Assembly (NCBI GenBank): GCA_949840885.1
Contig: CATKYJ010000018.1
Location: 1-64,000 of the forward strand
From: an uncultured Acetatifactor sp.
GTDB lineage: Bacteria; Bacillota; Clostridia; Lachnospirales; Lachnospiraceae
Direction: 5' to 3'
DNA: 64,000 bases
How positions within the stretch are numbered: position 1 is the stretch's first letter; every line of letters starts with the position of its first letter. Shown here in pieces: positions 7,365-16,358 of the stretch. The position numbers were made by a program, and so were the translations under genes. The notes under the pieces are model-generated. The model saw nothing but the letters and a program-made list of their open reading frames with translations. It was not told the origin of the DNA and did not search any database.

Positions 7365-8753
7365 ATGAAAGCAAAGCAGCGTCATCCTCTGATCATAGGC
7401 ACATTCATCCTCACCGCCACCGGCATTGCAAGCCGCCTCATCGGCTTTTTGTACCGCATCTACCTCTCCCGGCTGTTCGGGGAGGAGGGCATGGGTATTT
7501 ACCAGCTGCTTAGCCCGGTGCTGTCCTTGTCCTTTTCCCTGACTGCCGCCGGGTACCAGACCGCCATCTCCAAGCTGGTGGCGGAGCAGGCAGCCACAAG
7601 AGAAACGCCCTCCCGCCGCCCTCTTGTGCTGGGACTTGGCGTTTCCCTCCCTCTGTCCCTTGTCTGCAATGGGATACTGTTCTTTTTTGCGGACATCATC
7701 GCAGGCAGCCTTTTACAGGAGCCCCGCACGGCCTCCATGCTGCGCATTCTGTCCTTTTCCATCCCCCTAAGCGCGGTGCACTCCTGCATCAACGGCTATT
7801 TCTACGGCATAAAAAAAGCCGGGATTCCGGCCGGAGCCCAGCTTCTGGAACAGTTTGTCCGCGTGGGCTGCGTATACATAGTTTCCTCACGCATCCTGGC
7901 ATCGGGACATATCCCCTCCATCGGCGTGGCAGTGCTGGGACTTACCGTGGGCGAACTGGCATCCATGGTGTTCACCATAGCCGCCATTCTCCAGGGAGGG
8001 AACCCGTCCGGCGCCGGCCGCCGGCCCCTTTCCGGACGCACCCTTTCCGGGACGCGCCACCGCCGCCCGGGCATCCCCCGCGCAGACTCTTCCGGCATCC
8101 TCCTCGGCAAACTCCTGGCCATGGCTCTGCCCCTGACTGCCAACCGCATCGTGCTGAACCTCTTACAGAGCGTGGAGGCCGTGTCCATCCCGGCGAAACT
8201 GCGGCTCTATGGATACGATGCCGCTACCTCCCTAAGCGTCTACGGCGTGTTCACCGGCATGGCCATGCCCTTTATCTACTTCCCCAACGCCCTGACCAGT
8301 TCCGTGGCCGTGCTGCTGCTGCCCATCATCTCGGAAAACTATGCCCTAGGGAACATGGAAGCCGTCAAAAGCGCCACTGTACGCACAGTAAAATACTGCG
8401 GGCTCATGGGCTTTGGCTGCCTGGGGGTATTCGTGCTGTTTGGCAACTGGGCCGGCGCCACCCTGTTCGGCAGCCCCCTGGCCGGATATTTCATCACCAC
8501 ACTGGGCTTCATCTGCCCTTTCCTCTACCTGGACACCACCCTGTCCAGCATCCTCCAGGGACTGGGGCTGGCCGGTCACACCTTTGTGATGAACGTGGTC
8601 TGTCTGCTGATACGTCTGGCCTTTATCTTCCTGGCTGTTCCCCAGGTGGGAGTCAGAGGCTTTTTGTGGGGGCTCCTTGCCAGCCAGCTGACTTTGGCCG
8701 TGCTCTACCTCCTATGCCTCTATCGTTTCCTGCACAAAAGAAAAACCTCCTAA
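7365..8753 (+). CDS. Polysaccharide flippase, SpoVB/MurJ-like (MATE superfamily)
   Basis: An integral membrane protein of 462 residues with 12 to 14 predicted hydrophobic segments. The N-terminus matches SpoVB/MurJ-like exporters: IIGTFILTATGIASRLIGF followed by YRIYLSRLFGEEGMGIYQL. Such proteins flip lipid-linked sugars, and SpoVB is needed for the spore cortex, which fits the nearby sporulation sigma genes. A basic, proline-rich loop of about 35 residues (RRPLSGRTLSGTRHRRPG) sits between two membrane halves and looks like a lineage insertion. The ribosome binding site is weak, so the exact start is less certain. It is one of the few plus-strand genes in this half. Confidence 0.85.
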   Translation: MKAKQRHPLIIGTFILTATGIASRLIGFLYRIYLSRLFGEEGMGIYQLLSPVLSLSFSLTAAGYQTAISKLVAEQAATRETPSRRPLVLGLGVSLPLSLVCNGILFFFADIIAGSLLQEPRTASMLRILSFSIPLSAVHSCINGYFYGIKKAGIPAGAQLLEQFVRVGCVYIVSSRILASGHIPSIGVAVLGLTVGELASMVFTIAAILQGGNPSGAGRRPLSGRTLSGTRHRRPGIPRADSSGILLGKLLAMALPLTANRIVLNLLQSVEAVSIPAKLRLYGYDAATSLSVYGVFTGMAMPFIYFPNALTSSVAVLLLPIISENYALGNMEAVKSATVRTVKYCGLMGFGCLGVFVLFGNWAGATLFGSPLAGYFITTLGFICPFLYLDTTLSSILQGLGLAGHTFVMNVVCLLIRLAFIFLAVPQVGVRGFLWGLLASQLTLAVLYLLCLYRFLHKRKTS

Positions 8754-8807
8754 AATGACAGGACAGCCGCAAATCTCACGGCCCGCAGCTTCCACAGCAT
8801 ACAAGGA

Positions 8808-8836
8808 AACTCCCCACAGCAAAACTGCGGGGAGTT
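8808..8836. terminator. Hairpin between convergent genes
   Basis: AACTCCCC pairs with GGGGAGTT, with further CAG/CTG pairing inside. It lies between the convergent flippase and MFS genes and could serve both. Neither side has a long T-run. Confidence 0.5.
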
Positions 8837-8886
8837 CTGCGTCTGGCTTCCGATTCAGATCCTTGTCCAGCCAGCAAAGTCCAATG

Positions 8887-10116
8887 TCATTCCCTGACAG
8901 CATATCTCCCCTTTCCCTCCGTAACTATGTAATAAGCCGTACCCGAGACAAGCTGCATCAGTCCCGCCGCAGCCAAAAGCACTGTCCCTCCGAACATCTC
9001 AAGCAGGAATGTGCTGACACTGACCGCCACCATAGAGGCCAGCATATGCAGCAGCATCCGCCATCCCGAATACTGTCCCATTACATCGTAGTCAACCACC
9101 TCCATCAGCAGCATGGGCACTGCGATGCCGATGATCTGGAAAGCCACATAAGCGATGCCATAGGCTGCCAGAAACACCCACAGAGCTCTTCCCGCCAGCA
9201 TCATGGGCAGAAAAACTGCCATTATGATACTGGAGCCCAGAAGCAGATTCGCGCCCGCCCTCCTATGGTGGGTGCAGAACTTTGCATAGACAAAGCTCCC
9301 CAGATAAGCGGCAATGTTCATGACTACAACCAGATAGCCGGCCCCCTGTCCGCCCAGTATGCCATACTCGCTGCCGATCACCGGCACAATGCCGAATAGC
9401 CCAGCCGAAAACCCACGCAGGAGGTTTGGCAGGATCAGCAGACAAAAAGGCCTGTAGCGCAGCATATTGATCTTTTCGCCCGTCCTGTGTCCCGGCATGG
9501 CGGATTTCGTGTCATTGACCTTTTTCAGGCTTAAAGTTATCATTCCGCTGAGCACCATGAATCCGATGCCCACGCCCCAGAACAGGGTCATGACCCGAAA
9601 ATACTCCCCTCTCCCCAGAAAGAAAGTGAGCAGACCGGAGTGGGCCAGCCCGAAGATGCTGGTGGCAATGCCCCCATAAGCCGTCACCGTCCCGCATCTG
9701 TTCAGATCTATGATATGGTACAGCATCTTGTACGCCAACACGCTATGCATCCCCGCCAGCAGGTTTGTGACAAACCCCATGACCAGCATCACAGCGTACT
9801 TTATGTCCGCCGGAAACCAGGACTCCATCCCCAGAAACATCATCACGGCAAAGAAAGGCGCGCAGAGTAGTTCAGCTATTCCATAGAAGCGGATCACATT
9901 ATTTATCCTGTCCGCCGCCCGGGAGCCCAGCAGATAGACCAGTACCTGCGCCAACTGCAGAACCGACAAGAACGCAGACACCCTCACCGCAGAAACGCCG
10001 CTTTTTAACATATAGCTCTGCATCACTGCGCCGTTTATGGTGGCCTGCATGGTGGCATACATTGCAGTTGTCAGATAATATTTTACTTCATTTCCCCATT
10101 TTCCGCATCTCATCCC
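8887..10116 (-). CDS. MFS-type transporter
   Basis: A polytopic membrane protein of about 409 residues with roughly 12 hydrophobic segments, in the range of major facilitator transporters. Examples are AFLSVLQLAQVLVYLLGS and YAVMLVMGFVTNLLAG. The pattern resembles the GPH/MelB-like sugar:cation symporter branch, but no diagnostic motif lets me name a substrate. I place the start at ATG 10116, with GGGGAGG about 12 bases upstream. The frame stays open to 10353, but those 79 residues are basic and non-membrane, and that ATG would coincide with the transcription start, so I reject them. Confidence 0.75.
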   Translation of the reverse strand, partial: GMRCGKWGNEVKYYLTTAMYATMQATINGAVMQSYMLKSGVSAVRVSAFLSVLQLAQVLVYLLGSRAADRINNVIRFYGIAELLCAPFFAVMMFLGMESWFPADIKYAVMLVMGFVTNLLAGMHSVLAYKMLYHIIDLNRCGTVTAYGGIATSIFGLAHSGLLTFFLGRGEYFRVMTLFWGVGIGFMVLSGMITLSLKKVNDTKSAMPGHRTGEKINMLRYRPFCLLILPNLLRGFSAGLFGIVPVIGSEYGILGGQGAGYLVVVMNIAAYLGSFVYAKFCTHHRRAGANLLLGSSIIMAVFLPMMLAGRALWVFLAAYGIAYVAFQIIGIAVPMLLMEVVDYDVMGQYSGWRMLLHMLASMVAVSVSTFLLEMFGGTVLLAAAGLMQLVSGTAYYIVTEGKGRYAVRE

Positions 10117-10352
10117 TATACAGCGCCTCCCCGGCTCTCTTTTCCTCACGCTGTGCCATGTCCCTTTGCCCTGCGCCAGGCTGTGGCCCTGCGTCTGGCT
10201 GTGCCTTTTGCGTTTCCGTTCCAGTGCCCGGAATTGCCCGCGGCCGTGATCTGTGAGCCACTGTGCTCTATACTCACGAGTGGTAAAATTTGCCACTGAT
10301 TCATGAGACTTGCCGCCCGTGAGTCGAGTTGCCTGGCAAACTTTCGTATCCA
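10117..10352 (-). other. Long structured leader of the MFS gene
   Basis: About 235 bases separate the promoter at 10360-10388 from the chosen start codon. The transcript can fold ACTCACG with CGTGAGT, enclosing AGTGG with CCACT, near 10270-10325. I do not recognise a known riboswitch, and no terminator-type hairpin is evident. Confidence 0.4.
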
Positions 10353-10359
10353 TCAGTCT

Positions 10360-10388
10360 AAAATACCGGATGAGTGCATAATCGTCAA
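10360..10388 (-). promoter_or_regulatory. Sigma-A promoter for the MFS gene
   Basis: TTGACG (10383-10388) and TATTTT (10360-10365) are 17 bp apart on the minus strand. The rest of the 10389-10539 gap shows nothing I can support. Confidence 0.55.
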
Positions 10389-10539
10389 GTTTCGATTAAG
10401 ACTTTTTCTTACTTTCATACGTCCGAATTGGCTATATCCGGAGGCTTTGTTGCTGCTGCCTGGAGCATACGGTTCTGTCTGAGGCGGATACGTCCATGGG
10501 ATAGGTTTCTTTTGGGAATGGAGCGGCCATGCCCGGCTC

Positions 10540-11319
10540 CTATGCGGTAAGGTAGCTTCGCATGGAGCGCAGGGCGTTCTTTTCCAGTCGGGAGACCTGG
10601 GCCTGGGAGATGCCGATGGCCTCTGCCACCTCCATCTGGGTCTTACCCTCAAAGAAGCGCAGGGAGATGATCTCGTGCTCCCTGGCATTGAGGCGCCTCA
10701 TGGCTTCGCTTAAGGACAAGTGCTCTACCCAGTTCTCCTCCTTATTCTTTTTATCGCTGATCTGATCCATCACGTAGAGGGTATCGCCGCCGTCTGTCAG
10801 AATGGGCTCGTAGAGGCTCATGGGGTTCTGGATGGCATCCAGCGCGTAGGCAATATCCTCCTTGGAAATGCCGATCTCCCTGGCGATCTCCTCTATGGAG
10901 GGTTCTTTCAGGTTCTTCCTGGTCAGGTTGTCTTTGGCATAAATGGCCTTATAGGCAGTGTCTTTCAGGGAGCGGGACACGCGCATGGCGCTGTTGTCCC
11001 GAAGAAAGCGCCGGATTTCTCCTATGATCATGGGCACTGCATAGGTGGAGAACTTTACGTTCAGGGAGGTGTCGAAATTGTCGATGGCTTTGATCAGGCC
11101 TATACAGCCGATCTGGAACAGGTCGTCCACATTTTCATTGCTGGAGGAGAAGCGCTTGATGACGCTTAGGACCAGCCGCAGGTTCCCTTCGATATAGGCC
11201 TCCCTGGCCCTCTCATCGCCGGCCTCGATCTGCTGGAAGAGAGCTTCCTTTTCCTCTGCTTTCAGCAATGGGAGCTTAGAGGTGTTCACCCCGCAGATTT
11301 CCACTTTTCCCTGTGTCAT
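10540..11319 (-). CDS. sigG: Forespore sigma factor SigG
   Basis: A sigma factor directing late forespore transcription. The N-terminus KVEICGVNTSKLPLL is the SigG signature, a region contacted by anti-sigma factors. Region 2 (NLRLVLSVIKRFSS, DLFQIGCIGLIKAIDNF, FSTYAVPMIIGEIRRFLRD), region 3 and region 4 (EGKTQMEVAEAIGISQAQVSRLEKNAL) are complete. ATG at 11319 has AGGAAGGA just upstream; an in-frame ATG four codons earlier has no site. In Bacillus this gene follows spoIIGA-sigE; here it is about 2 kb away, with ylmC, nrdR and other genes between. Confidence 0.96.
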   Translation of the reverse strand: MTQGKVEICGVNTSKLPLLKAEEKEALFQQIEAGDERAREAYIEGNLRLVLSVIKRFSSSNENVDDLFQIGCIGLIKAIDNFDTSLNVKFSTYAVPMIIGEIRRFLRDNSAMRVSRSLKDTAYKAIYAKDNLTRKNLKEPSIEEIAREIGISKEDIAYALDAIQNPMSLYEPILTDGGDTLYVMDQISDKKNKEENWVEHLSLSEAMRRLNAREHEIISLRFFEGKTQMEVAEAIGISQAQVSRLEKNALRSMRSYLTA

Positions 11320-11494
11320 TTCCTTCCTCATTTCTGCGCCTGACGGCGCGTTGGATTATAGTGGTAGTATGTGCCCCAGGCACAAAAATATTCCCGGAGC
11401 AGATGAGAATGCGAAATTTATTCCTTGATGGTGCATATCAGTATAGTAAGGAAATATCATTAGAAATGTCATTATGGAAAAAGGAGGGACTCCT

Positions 11495-11728
11495 GTGCTT
11501 TATTCGGAATTTAAGAGCAAGGACGTGATCAACATCAATAACTGCAAAAAGCTGGGCCGAGTATGCGACCTGGAATTCGACCCCTGCAGCGGCTGCATCT
11601 GCAAAATCATGGTGCCTGGGGGAAACAGACTGCTTGGCTTCTTAAACTGCGATCCCAACATCGTGATTCCCTTTAAGGACATCAGGCAGATCGGACCGGA
11701 CATTATTCTCGTTGACATTCACTGCTGA
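11495..11728 (+). CDS. ylmC: YlmC/YmxH family PRC-barrel sporulation protein
   Basis: A 77-residue PRC-barrel protein of the YlmC/YmxH family, found in spore formers next to sigG or other sporulation genes. The pattern SEFKSKDVININNCKKLG, then DLEFDP and the hydrophobic C-terminus DIRQIGPDIILVD, matches it. Two CxxC-like cysteines (CSGCIC) are present. GTG at 11495 is chosen because AAAGGAGGGA lies seven to eight bases upstream; the in-frame ATG at 11474 would put that site inside the gene. The molecular role is unknown. It is divergent from sigG and points toward nrdR. Confidence 0.8.
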   Translation: MLYSEFKSKDVININNCKKLGRVCDLEFDPCSGCICKIMVPGGNRLLGFLNCDPNIVIPFKDIRQIGPDIILVDIHC

Positions 11729-11863
11729 ATATGGTACGTTTAGGATAAGCAGGAAACTGGCGCAGGGCTTTTGTCCTGCGCCGCCTAAGACACCGTTGAA
11801 TCGCTGTGGCCGCCAAAGGATGTATTGTGCGCTTTGGCGCATATTGGTATAGGGGGTATCATC

Positions 11864-12313
11864 ATGAAATGTCCTTATTGCAATCATGAGAACACAAGAG
11901 TTATCGATTCCCGTCCCGCGGAGGAGAACAATTCCATCCGGCGCAGGCGGGCCTGCGACGAGTGCGGGAAGCGTTTTACGACCTATGAGAAGATCGAGAC
12001 CATCCCCCTGATCATCATCAAAAAGGATGAGAACCGGGAGACCTATGACCGCTCCAAGATAGAGGGCGGGCTGCTGCGGGCCTGTCACAAGAGGCCTGTG
12101 AGCGCCCAGGAGATCACGCGGCTGGTAGACACGGTGGAAAACGAGCTCTTTAACCGGGAGGAAAAGGAAATCTCCAGCCAGGTCATCGGTGAACTTTTGA
12201 TGAACAAGCTAAAGGATCTGGACGCTGTGGCCTATGTGCGCTTTGCCTCAGTCTATCGGGAGTTCAAGGATGTGAACACCTTTGTGGACGAACTGAAGAA
12301 AATGCTGGAGTGA
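11864..12313 (+). CDS. nrdR: Transcriptional repressor NrdR
   Basis: A 149-residue zinc-ribbon and ATP-cone repressor of ribonucleotide reductase genes. It starts MKCPYCNHENTRVIDSR and shows the second zinc half in RRRACDECGKRFTTYE. The ATP-cone follows, sensing ATP versus dATP. A GGGGG site precedes ATG at 11864; 13 further in-frame residues upstream do not belong. Its probable target in this window is nrdDG, where two NrdR-box-like sequences lie 32 bp apart just after the promoter (59614-59661). Confidence 0.96.
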   Translation: MKCPYCNHENTRVIDSRPAEENNSIRRRRACDECGKRFTTYEKIETIPLIIIKKDENRETYDRSKIEGGLLRACHKRPVSAQEITRLVDTVENELFNREEKEISSQVIGELLMNKLKDLDAVAYVRFASVYREFKDVNTFVDELKKMLE

Positions 12314-12326
12314 AAAAGGGGCCTGG

Positions 12327-12881
12327 TCAGGAAGCATCACGGCAAGAGCGTCTTCTCCGCTTCCCTCCAAAAAGCAGCATAATCACCCCATACAGCCCAA
12401 AGCCTATGACTGCCCCCAGGGTATTGGTGAGGATATCGTCTATCTGGAAAATGCCCCGCCCCGTGATCAGCTGCATGGTCTCGATGCACAGGCTTGTCAG
12501 GGCTCCCAGCGCCAGGCAGCGCAGGAAATTCCTGTACCTGTCAAACGCCGCCGGAGCCAGAAAACCATAGGGCACAAAGAGCAGCACATTCTCTATCACA
12601 AAGGCATTGTTCCTGTCATTGATCCCCCAGGTGGAAAACAGTTCCAGGTCAAGCCCCTCGCTGCCCCCGCTCTCCCTGGACAGAAAGGTGATGATGATCA
12701 TAAGGGAGAGATAGATCACGAATGCCGCCGCAGGCGCTTTTGGCATGGGCGCTTTCCCTTTTCGCCTCCTGATCCCATTGGTCACTCCTAAAAAAAGAGT
12801 GGCCAATAAAAGCCCCATGGCAAGGCCGTAGGGTAAAAACCTCACCATGGACATCATGTCCCGATAGATATATTTAAACAT
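12327..12881 (-). CDS. VanZ-like membrane protein
   Basis: A 184-residue protein with about five hydrophobic segments and the VanZ family core: ENVLLFVPYGFLAP, then a glutamate in CIETMQLITGRGIFQIDDILTNTLGA. VanZ from teicoplanin resistance elements gave the family its name, but most chromosomal members have no known role. The basic C-terminal tail is cytoplasmic by the positive-inside rule. GGAG lies eight bases before ATG. It converges with nrdR and is not in an evident operon. Confidence 0.8.
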   Translation of the reverse strand: MFKYIYRDMMSMVRFLPYGLAMGLLLATLFLGVTNGIRRRKGKAPMPKAPAAAFVIYLSLMIIITFLSRESGGSEGLDLELFSTWGINDRNNAFVIENVLLFVPYGFLAPAAFDRYRNFLRCLALGALTSLCIETMQLITGRGIFQIDDILTNTLGAVIGFGLYGVIMLLFGGKRRRRSCRDAS

Positions 12882-12917
12882 TTCGTATTCTCCGCAGATT
12901 TTCGCAAAAGGTTCCGG

Positions 12918-13193
12918 TCAGTCCCGATCCCAGTCCTCTTTCGCATGTTCCCAGATTTCCTTTTTCTCGGAAAGCATTCCGTTCATCCAGCAGATGGCCT
13001 CTGCCACGCCGTCCTCCCCAAAGGAAAACTCAGCCGTTTCTTTCTTCTCGTCAGGTGTCTTAAAAAACGCAAAAGGCTCCGGCCATACGGTGCAGCGCAG
13101 CTTCTTTTCCCCCGCTGCATCCGTGGCGCCCTCCAGACGGTAGCGCATGCCCTGGTGGCAGCCCGTGAATTCCGTCTTCTTCAAATATTCCAT
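12918..13193 (-). CDS. Small conserved-looking protein of unknown function
   Basis: A soluble acidic protein of about 91 residues beginning MEYLKKTEFTGCHQGMRY. It has no membrane segment and no motif I recognise; aromatic residues are frequent (CTVWPEPFAFFKTP, ICWMNGML). Composition and codon use resemble its neighbours, so I think it is real. Neither ATG 13193 nor the TTG nine codons upstream has a good ribosome binding site. It lies just downstream of sigE but after a separate gap. Confidence 0.6.
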   Translation of the reverse strand: MEYLKKTEFTGCHQGMRYRLEGATDAAGEKKLRCTVWPEPFAFFKTPDEKKETAEFSFGEDGVAEAICWMNGMLSEKKEIWEHAKEDWDRD

Positions 13194-13322
13194 TGATAAT
13201 ATATCATTTCGCTGTATCAATGATTTTATACCCTGTTTTATTCTTGTCTATGTCATGGGCCTGTTCCCGGCCCCCCTTGTAGCCTGTCTCTATTCTACTC
13301 CATTTTTTCCTGTTTGCATAGT

Positions 13323-14060
13323 CTAAATATGGCTGCTCATCTCTTTTTTTAGCTGGCGCATGATTTTCTTTTCCAGCCTGGATATGTAGGACTGGGAAAT
13401 CCCCAGGAGGGATGCCACTTCCTTTTGGGTCATCTCCTGCCCGTCCGGGGTGCCGAGCCCGAAGCGCAGCTTGATGATCCGCTTCTCCCGCTCCGAGAGC
13501 TTGCTGATGGCCCCCATGAGGATCTTGCGTTCCGCCTCATTCTCAATGTCCCGATAGATCACATCCTCGTCCGTCCCAAGGATGTCCGACAAAAGCAGTT
13601 CGTTTCCGTCCCAGTCCACGTTCAGGGGCTCATCGATGGAGACCTCCAGCCTGGTTTTGTTGTTTCTGCGCAGATACATCAATATTTCATTCTCAATACA
13701 CCTGGAGGCATAGGTGGCCAGCTTGATATTCTTGTCCGGCTTAAAGGTATTGATGGACTTGATCAGCCCGATGGTTCCTATGGAGATCAGATCCTCCACC
13801 CCTACGCCGGTATTGTCGAATTTCTTGGCTATGTACACCACCAGGCGCAGGTTGTGCTCGATAAGTATGGCCTTGGCCTCATCGTCATATTCCGTGCCCA
13901 GGTCGTTTATCACCTGGCTTTCCTTTTCCAACTCCAGGGGAGGAGGCAGCACCTCCGCGCCGCCTATGTAATGAATGTCGCCGTCCTTACGCAGGAGCAG
14001 CTTATCCCTGTGAATCATCTTGAATTGCATCTTTCCCGGTATCATAACCTTCAGTATCAT
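13323..14060 (-). CDS. sigE: Mother-cell sigma factor SigE (pro-form)
   Basis: The early mother-cell sigma factor of sporulation, made as an inactive precursor cleaved by SpoIIGA, which is encoded immediately upstream. The mature part begins near [12 protein letters not shown] and includes [50 protein letters not shown] and the region 4 helix [15 protein letters not shown]. From the chosen ATG at 14060 (GAGAGG upstream) the pro-sequence is about 30 residues, close to the family norm. It is basic and hydrophobic, as expected for membrane association. It overlaps the spoIIGA 3' end by 59 bp, implying coupled translation. Alternative starts at 14111 and 14030 are less likely. Confidence 0.95.
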   Translation of the reverse strand: MILKVMIPGKMQFKMIHRDKLLLRKDGDIHYIGGAEVLPPPLELEKESQVINDLGTEYDDEAKAILIEHNLRLVVYIAKKFDNTGVGVEDLISIGTIGLIKSINTFKPDKNIKLATYASRCIENEILMYLRRNNKTRLEVSIDEPLNVDWDGNELLLSDILGTDEDVIYRDIENEAERKILMGAISKLSEREKRIIKLRFGLGTPDGQEMTQKEVASLLGISQSYISRLEKKIMRQLKKEMSSHI

Positions 14061-14910
14061 AACGCCTCTCATTCTGCCGCCTGAAGCGGCTCCCTTTTTT
14101 GTCCTCCGCAAAGAGCCTGGGATTGATAATCATATTCACGGACTCCGCGTCCGCACTGCCCGCAGCCGAAATCCTCTCATCGCTGACAGCCACATATACA
14201 TGGGCAAAACGGTATTCCATGCCTCCCGCCTGCACCAAAAGTTCCGGAAGCAGATATCCCCTTAGGATCCCTCGCTTCCTCCCAATGCTGTGATAGGGAA
14301 TCGCGCGGAACCCCTCTTTCGCCTCTCCCCACACTTCATCGAAAACCTCTCTCCCCACCACGCAGACCGGCTTTCCGCTTATAGGTTCAAACAGGCTGTT
14401 GCCGGAATCTATCAAGGCCGTTGTCCGGACTTTCCTGCCCTGTCCGGACAATACTGCCTGACAGAGGCCGTCCTGGGCATATAAGTCCTTTTGAAACCGC
14501 CCGGCCAACAGGAGAAAAAGGACGCCCATCCCAAGGACGCCCGGGACACTGCAAAGAAATCCCCTAAGGCCCGGCAGCAGCCGGATCAAAAACAACAGTG
14601 CTCCGCCCATGCCAAAGGAATACAACGCCAGCCGCTCTAAGAGCTTCAGAAACATTCTAAGCCCCCTCACGGGAAACGTGACACAGAGCATGCCTATGGT
14701 TCCAATGGCGGCCCCCAACAACAGCTTTAAAAGGCCTGCTCCGCCCCACAAAAAGCCAAGCACCGCGCAGAGCGCTCCCAAAGCCGCTCCCAGCATTAGT
14801 CTGCCAGTCCTTGCAATGCGCAAAGCACTCCTGTCCACCAATAGCAACAGGTACAGGTTCATAATGAAATTGAGAAAGAACACACTGTCAATATATAGCT
14901 CGTAGTGCAT
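14002..14910 (-). CDS. spoIIGA: Sporulation sigma-E processing peptidase SpoIIGA
   Basis: A membrane-embedded aspartic protease that activates pro-SigE in the mother cell. Residues 1 to about 150 form five hydrophobic segments starting [19 protein letters not shown]. The cytoplasmic half carries [13 protein letters not shown], a DSGN site typical of the family. ATG at 14910 is supported twice: AAAGGATG lies just upstream, and the -10 box at 14933-14938 overlaps the longer start at 14934, which therefore cannot be translated from this promoter. It forms the spoIIG operon with sigE. Confidence 0.94.
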   Translation of the reverse strand: MHYELYIDSVFFLNFIMNLYLLLLVDRSALRIARTGRLMLGAALGALCAVLGFLWGGAGLLKLLLGAAIGTIGMLCVTFPVRGLRMFLKLLERLALYSFGMGGALLFLIRLLPGLRGFLCSVPGVLGMGVLFLLLAGRFQKDLYAQDGLCQAVLSGQGRKVRTTALIDSGNSLFEPISGKPVCVVGREVFDEVWGEAKEGFRAIPYHSIGRKRGILRGYLLPELLVQAGGMEYRFAHVYVAVSDERISAAGSADAESVNMIINPRLFAEDKKGSRFRRQNERRYDTEGYDTGKDAIQDDSQG

Positions 14911-14932
14911 CGGCATCATCCTTTTCACAATC

Positions 14933-14965
14933 ATTATAAAGGGACGCGACTTAAGAATTTGTCAA
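14933..14965 (-). promoter_or_regulatory. spoIIG-type promoter with long 21-bp spacer
   Basis: TTGACA (14960-14965) and TATAAT (14933-14938) are 21 bp apart instead of 17. The Bacillus subtilis spoIIG promoter likewise has a spacer about 5 bp too long and fires only with Spo0A~P. The transcript leader would be under 20 bases. Confidence 0.75.
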
Positions 14966-14990
14966 ACATAGGGAGAAATTCCAAGAATTT

Positions 14991-14997
14991 TTCGACA
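14991..14997 (-). promoter_or_regulatory. Candidate Spo0A box
   Basis: TGTCGAA on the minus strand, a perfect core 0A box, lies about 65 bp upstream of the expected spoIIG transcription start. It overlaps the ftsZ terminator T-run. Confidence 0.6.
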
Positions 14998-15024
14998 AAA
15001 ACAGCCGGACGCTGCCGCCCGGCT
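14996..15024 (-). terminator. Terminator after ftsZ
   Basis: AGCCGG and CCGGCT form a 6-bp GC stem with a GC-rich loop, followed on the minus strand by GTTTTTG. It separates the ftsZ and spoIIG transcripts. Confidence 0.75.
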
Positions 15025-15072
15025 ATCTATTGTATAGACTTAGTACTCGACTTGTTGCAAACCGGTCTCACA

Positions 15073-16245
15073 CTATTTCCGTTGTAAGAAATCAGGTATC
15101 TTTAACGATTTCTCCTCCACGGAACTGCGGATGTCCACCGGCTTCTGAATGCCCTGGACAGGAGGTGTCTGTCCGGAAGCGGGCTGTGTCGTCTGGGTGT
15201 TCAGGCCCTTGAGCGCATTAGAGCCCAAATGGGCATTCTGCTGCCTGTACATGCTGCCCGTGCCGAATCGGGACTGGGATGCAGACGCGCCCCCCACCTC
15301 CTCTAAGCCGGTGGCAATGACCGTTACGGTACAGCTGTCGGACTTGGACTCGTCATACATAGCGCCAAAGATGATGTTCACGTCCTCTCCGGTCAGGCTC
15401 TGGACAAAGTCCGCCGCATCGCTGGCATCCGGCAGTGAGATGTCCCCGGACACATTGAGGATCACGTCCGTGGCTCCGCTGATGGTAGTCTCCAGCAGAG
15501 GGCTCTCCACTGCCATCTTCACCGCAGAAAGAGCCTTGTCGTCCCCCTTGCCCTCGCCGATGCCGATGTGGGCAATGCCCTTGTCTTTCATGACGGTCTG
15601 GATATCCGCAAAGTCCAGGTTAATGATGGCGGGCAGATTGATGAGATCCGTGATGCCCTGCACAGCCTGCTGGAGCACCTCGTCCGCTTTCTTTAACGCC
15701 TCCGGCATGGTGGTACGCCTGTCCACGATCTGGAGGAGCTTGTCGTTGGGTATTACGATCAAAGTGTCTACATTTTCCTTAATGCGCTCGATGCCACTAA
15801 TGGCGTTCACCATCCTTGTCCTGGCCTCGAACCGGAAAGGCTTGGTCACTACGCCCACTGTCAGAATCCCCATGTCCTTGGCCAGCTTTGCCACCACGGG
15901 AGCAGCTCCCGTTCCCGTGCCACCTCCCATGCCGCAGGTGACGAATACCATGTCCGAACCTTTCAGGGCGGCGGAAATCTCCTCCGCGCTCTCCTCCGCG
16001 GCTTTCTCGCCGATCTCAGGCTTGGCTCCGGCGCCCAGCCCCTTGGTCAGCTTCTCCCCGATTTGCAAAAGTTTTGGTGCCTTACAAAGCTGCAGGGCCT
16101 GCTTGTCCGTATTGACCCCGATAAAGTCCACTCCGTCAATCTGTTCGTCAATCATTCTATTTACAGCATTATTACCTGCGCCTCCCACACCGACCACAAT
16201 AATCTTGGCAGCAGATTCAGCATCGTTCGTCTTAATTTCAAGCAA
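15073..16245 (-). CDS. ftsZ: Cell division protein FtsZ
   Basis: The tubulin-like GTPase that forms the division ring and also places the sporulation septum. [13 protein letters not shown], the tubulin signature [10 protein letters not shown], and [11 protein letters not shown] (T7 loop) are all present. After residue 320 comes a linker rich in Gln, Ser and Thr, then the C-terminal peptide KIPDFLQRK, which binds partners such as FtsA or SepF. GGAGGG lies before the start codon at 16245. Its own promoter is at 16287-16315, with ftsQ upstream. Confidence 0.98.
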   Translation of the reverse strand: MLEIKTNDAESAAKIIVVGVGGAGNNAVNRMIDEQIDGVDFIGVNTDKQALQLCKAPKLLQIGEKLTKGLGAGAKPEIGEKAAEESAEEISAALKGSDMVFVTCGMGGGTGTGAAPVVAKLAKDMGILTVGVVTKPFRFEARTRMVNAISGIERIKENVDTLIVIPNDKLLQIVDRRTTMPEALKKADEVLQQAVQGITDLINLPAIINLDFADIQTVMKDKGIAHIGIGEGKGDDKALSAVKMAVESPLLETTISGATDVILNVSGDISLPDASDAADFVQSLTGEDVNIIFGAMYDESKSDSCTVTVIATGLEEVGGASASQSRFGTGSMYRQQNAHLGSNALKGLNTQTTQPASGQTPPVQGIQKPVDIRSSVEEKSLKIPDFLQRK

Positions 16246-16286
16246 AGGTATACCCTCCTTTTCCCATCTTCGTTTCCACTTCTATT

Positions 16287-16315
16287 ATCATATAATCATT
16301 TTTCAAATTAATCAA
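16287..16315 (-). promoter_or_regulatory. Sigma-A promoter for ftsZ
   Basis: TTGATT (16310-16315) and TATGAT (16287-16292) are 17 bp apart on the minus strand, 40 bp before the ftsZ start. Confidence 0.6.
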
Positions 16316-16358
16316 CCATTTTTTTATGAAAATTACGCCAAATATTGCGAGGGAAACG

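Noticed and set aside
10117..10353. 79-residue N-terminal extension of the MFS protein
   Set aside because: Its ATG would fall at the transcription start, the sequence is basic and unlike the family, and a better start exists at 10116.
14911..14934. Longer SpoIIGA start at 14934
   Set aside because: It overlaps the -10 box of the spoIIG promoter, so the codon would not be transcribed from it.
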